From: an uncultured Lachnospiraceae bacterium
GTDB taxonomy: Bacteria; Bacillota; Clostridia; Lachnospirales; Lachnospiraceae
NCBI GenBank assembly: GCA_910586605.1
Contig: CAJUJR010000021.1
Coordinates: forward strand, 1-33,205
Direction of reading: 5' to 3'
Length of the DNA stretch: 33,205 bases
In this document: in pieces, positions 32,306-33,205 of the stretch
Numbering within the stretch: the stretch's first letter is position 1
How the letters are laid out: every line of letters begins with the position of its first letter
Position numbers and translations under genes: made by a program
Notes under the pieces: model-generated
Databases searched by the model: none
What the model was told of the DNA's origin: nothing
What the model saw: the letters and a program-made list of their open reading frames with translations, nothing else

Positions 32306-33073
32306 ATGAAAGTTGTTATTGCGATGGATTCTTTTAAAGGAAGTAGGAGTTCAATGGAAGCTGGTATTGCTGCCAAAGAAGGAATTGCCAGGGCTTGTGA
32401 TGCAGAAGTGGTGGTAAAGCCCATGGCAGACGGTGGGGAAGGGACTACAGAAGCATTGGTGGAAGGGCTGGGCGGGACTTTTGTTTCCCTGGAGGTTACA
32501 GGTCCGTTAGGTGGGAAAATAAATGTGAAATATGGCATATTACAAGAGAAAAAGATGGCAGTCATAGAAATGGCAGAAGCAGCAGGGATTACCCTTGTAA
32601 AGCAGGATGCGTTAAATCCTAGCAGGGCGACAACATATGGCGTTGGTGAGATGATATTGGATGCTGTAAGGAGGGGCTGCCGTGAGTTTATTATTGGGAT
32701 TGGGGGCAGTATGACAAGTGAAGGCGGCGTTGGCATGCTGCAGGCATTGGGGGCTGAGATCCTTGGGCGGGATAGGAAGCCGATAGCGTTAGGGATTCAG
32801 GATCTGGATAGTATCGCGTCAATCAATACAGAAAAGATGCCAAAAGAATTGCAAGAGTGCCATTTTCAAATAGCGTGTGATGTGAGAAATCCGCTTTGCA
32901 GTGAAAACGGTGCGGTTTATGTGTTTGGGGCGCAGAAAGGGGTCAGGGAAGAGGAGAAAAAGCTTTTTGACAGGAAAATGGCATATTTCGCAGAAAAAAC
33001 AAAAGAATATATTGGAAATGATTACAAGATGGCAGAAGGGGCAGGGGCAGCATTTGGTTACGATTGGCTGTGA
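32306..33073 (+). pseudogene. garK: Glycerate kinase, 3'-truncated at a repeat
   Basis: The frame codes 255 residues of a GarK/GlxK-type glycerate kinase, which phosphorylates D-glycerate with ATP. KVVIAMDSFKGSRSSMEAG, MADGGEGTTEALV, GIGGSMTSEGGVGMLQALG and ACDVRNPLCSENGAVYVFGAQKG are all well conserved. The family is about 370-380 residues long. Here the frame ends at GAGAAFG followed by YDWL and stop, and those last codons are the start of the repeat at 33059-33079. About 120 C-terminal residues are therefore missing, so activity is unlikely. ATG 32306 follows GGAG; an upstream in-frame ATG at 32240 would add 22 atypical residues. The remainder could lie beyond the window if an element has interrupted the gene. 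Confidence 0.85.
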
Positions 33074-33079
33074 ATAGTA
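33059..33079 (+). repeat. Copy of the GATTGGCTGTGAATAGTA repeat at the garK end
   Basis: These 21 bases equal 30-50 exactly and are the reverse complement of 33154-33174. They provide the final YDWL codons and the TGA stop of the glycerate kinase frame. Confidence 0.85.
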
Positions 33080-33124
33080 GCAATCTCTTACGTGCAAGCA
33101 CGACGAGGGTTTTATTTTCTGGAT

Positions 33125-33175
33125 TTAGCCGTGAATAGATAACTATTTAAGGTTACTATTCACAGCCAATCGTAG
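33125..33175. repeat. Imperfect hairpin made of two facing repeat copies
   Basis: A degenerate copy TTAGCCGTGAATAGATAAC (33125-33143) faces an intact inverted copy (33152-33175) across eight bases, giving a stem of about 18 bp with one bulge and a few mismatches. No T tract follows, so it does not look like a terminator. The segment 33080-33124 between the repeats holds nothing I recognise. Confidence 0.75.
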
Positions 33176-33205
33176 AGAAATGTAAATAGATAAAAAATAT
33201 CTTCC

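Noticed and set aside
33080..33205. A transposase or integrase fragment at the right end
   Set aside because: No frame of useful length or recognisable motif exists in this segment; only short repeats are visible.

Overview
The window looks like a piece of a low-to-mid GC Firmicutes chromosome, most likely a Lachnospiraceae (Clostridia). This rests on a group B-type [FeFe] hydrogenase, the radical SAM pair TIGR03960/TIGR03936 followed by an RNase G-type gene, a long ribose-phosphate pyrophosphokinase variant, AGGAGG-type ribosome binding sites and sigma-A-like promoters. No rRNA, tRNA, CRISPR array or full insertion sequence is visible. Family and taxon calls come from reading the protein sequences; no search was run.

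Layout. 1-2.6 kb: hydrogenase and undecaprenyl-diphosphatase. 2.7-4.6 kb: a visibly AT-rich, overlapping two-gene cassette, an ABC/OLD-type ATPase plus a small protein with a PD-(D/E)XK nuclease signature. This is the best candidate here for an undescribed, possibly defensive, system. 4.6-5.6 kb: a membrane-anchored alpha/beta hydrolase, then two terminators. 5.8-10.3 kb: a plus-strand housekeeping run (mecA, a signal peptidase paralogue lacking both catalytic residues, rbgA, an intact signal peptidase, rnhB, a FlhB-tail-like protein) ending in a clear terminator. 10.2-17.1 kb: a surface-glycan locus, mostly on the minus strand with its own promoter (flippase, UDP-glucuronate 4-epimerase-like enzyme, three glycosyltransferases), plus one plus-strand glycan gene. 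It sits between the FlhB-like gene and yraN, which often lie close together in Firmicutes.

17.2-20.5 kb: yraN, a GNAT acetyltransferase, a divergent PRPP synthetase and a convergent pgeF. 20.7-24.9 kb: an extracytoplasmic FKBP/trigger-factor-like lipoprotein, der, plsY and gpsA (GTPase and phospholipid precursor synthesis). 25.0-29.3 kb: a membrane protein, the two radical SAM-linked genes and an RNase G-type gene, joined by successive 4-nt ATGA overlaps. 29.3-33.2 kb: iron alcohol dehydrogenase, nucleoid-associated protein, a small conserved-looking protein and a 3'-truncated glycerate kinase, interspersed with repeats.

Repeats are the second theme. There are two full-length fold-back elements of about 160 bp (29286-29448 and 32011-32171), a short dispersed motif shared between the rbgA 3' end and the adh upstream region, several intergenic hairpins, and a repeat (core GATTGGCTGTGAATAGTA) that lies near both ends of the window in inverted orientation and supplies the stop codon of the truncated glycerate kinase.
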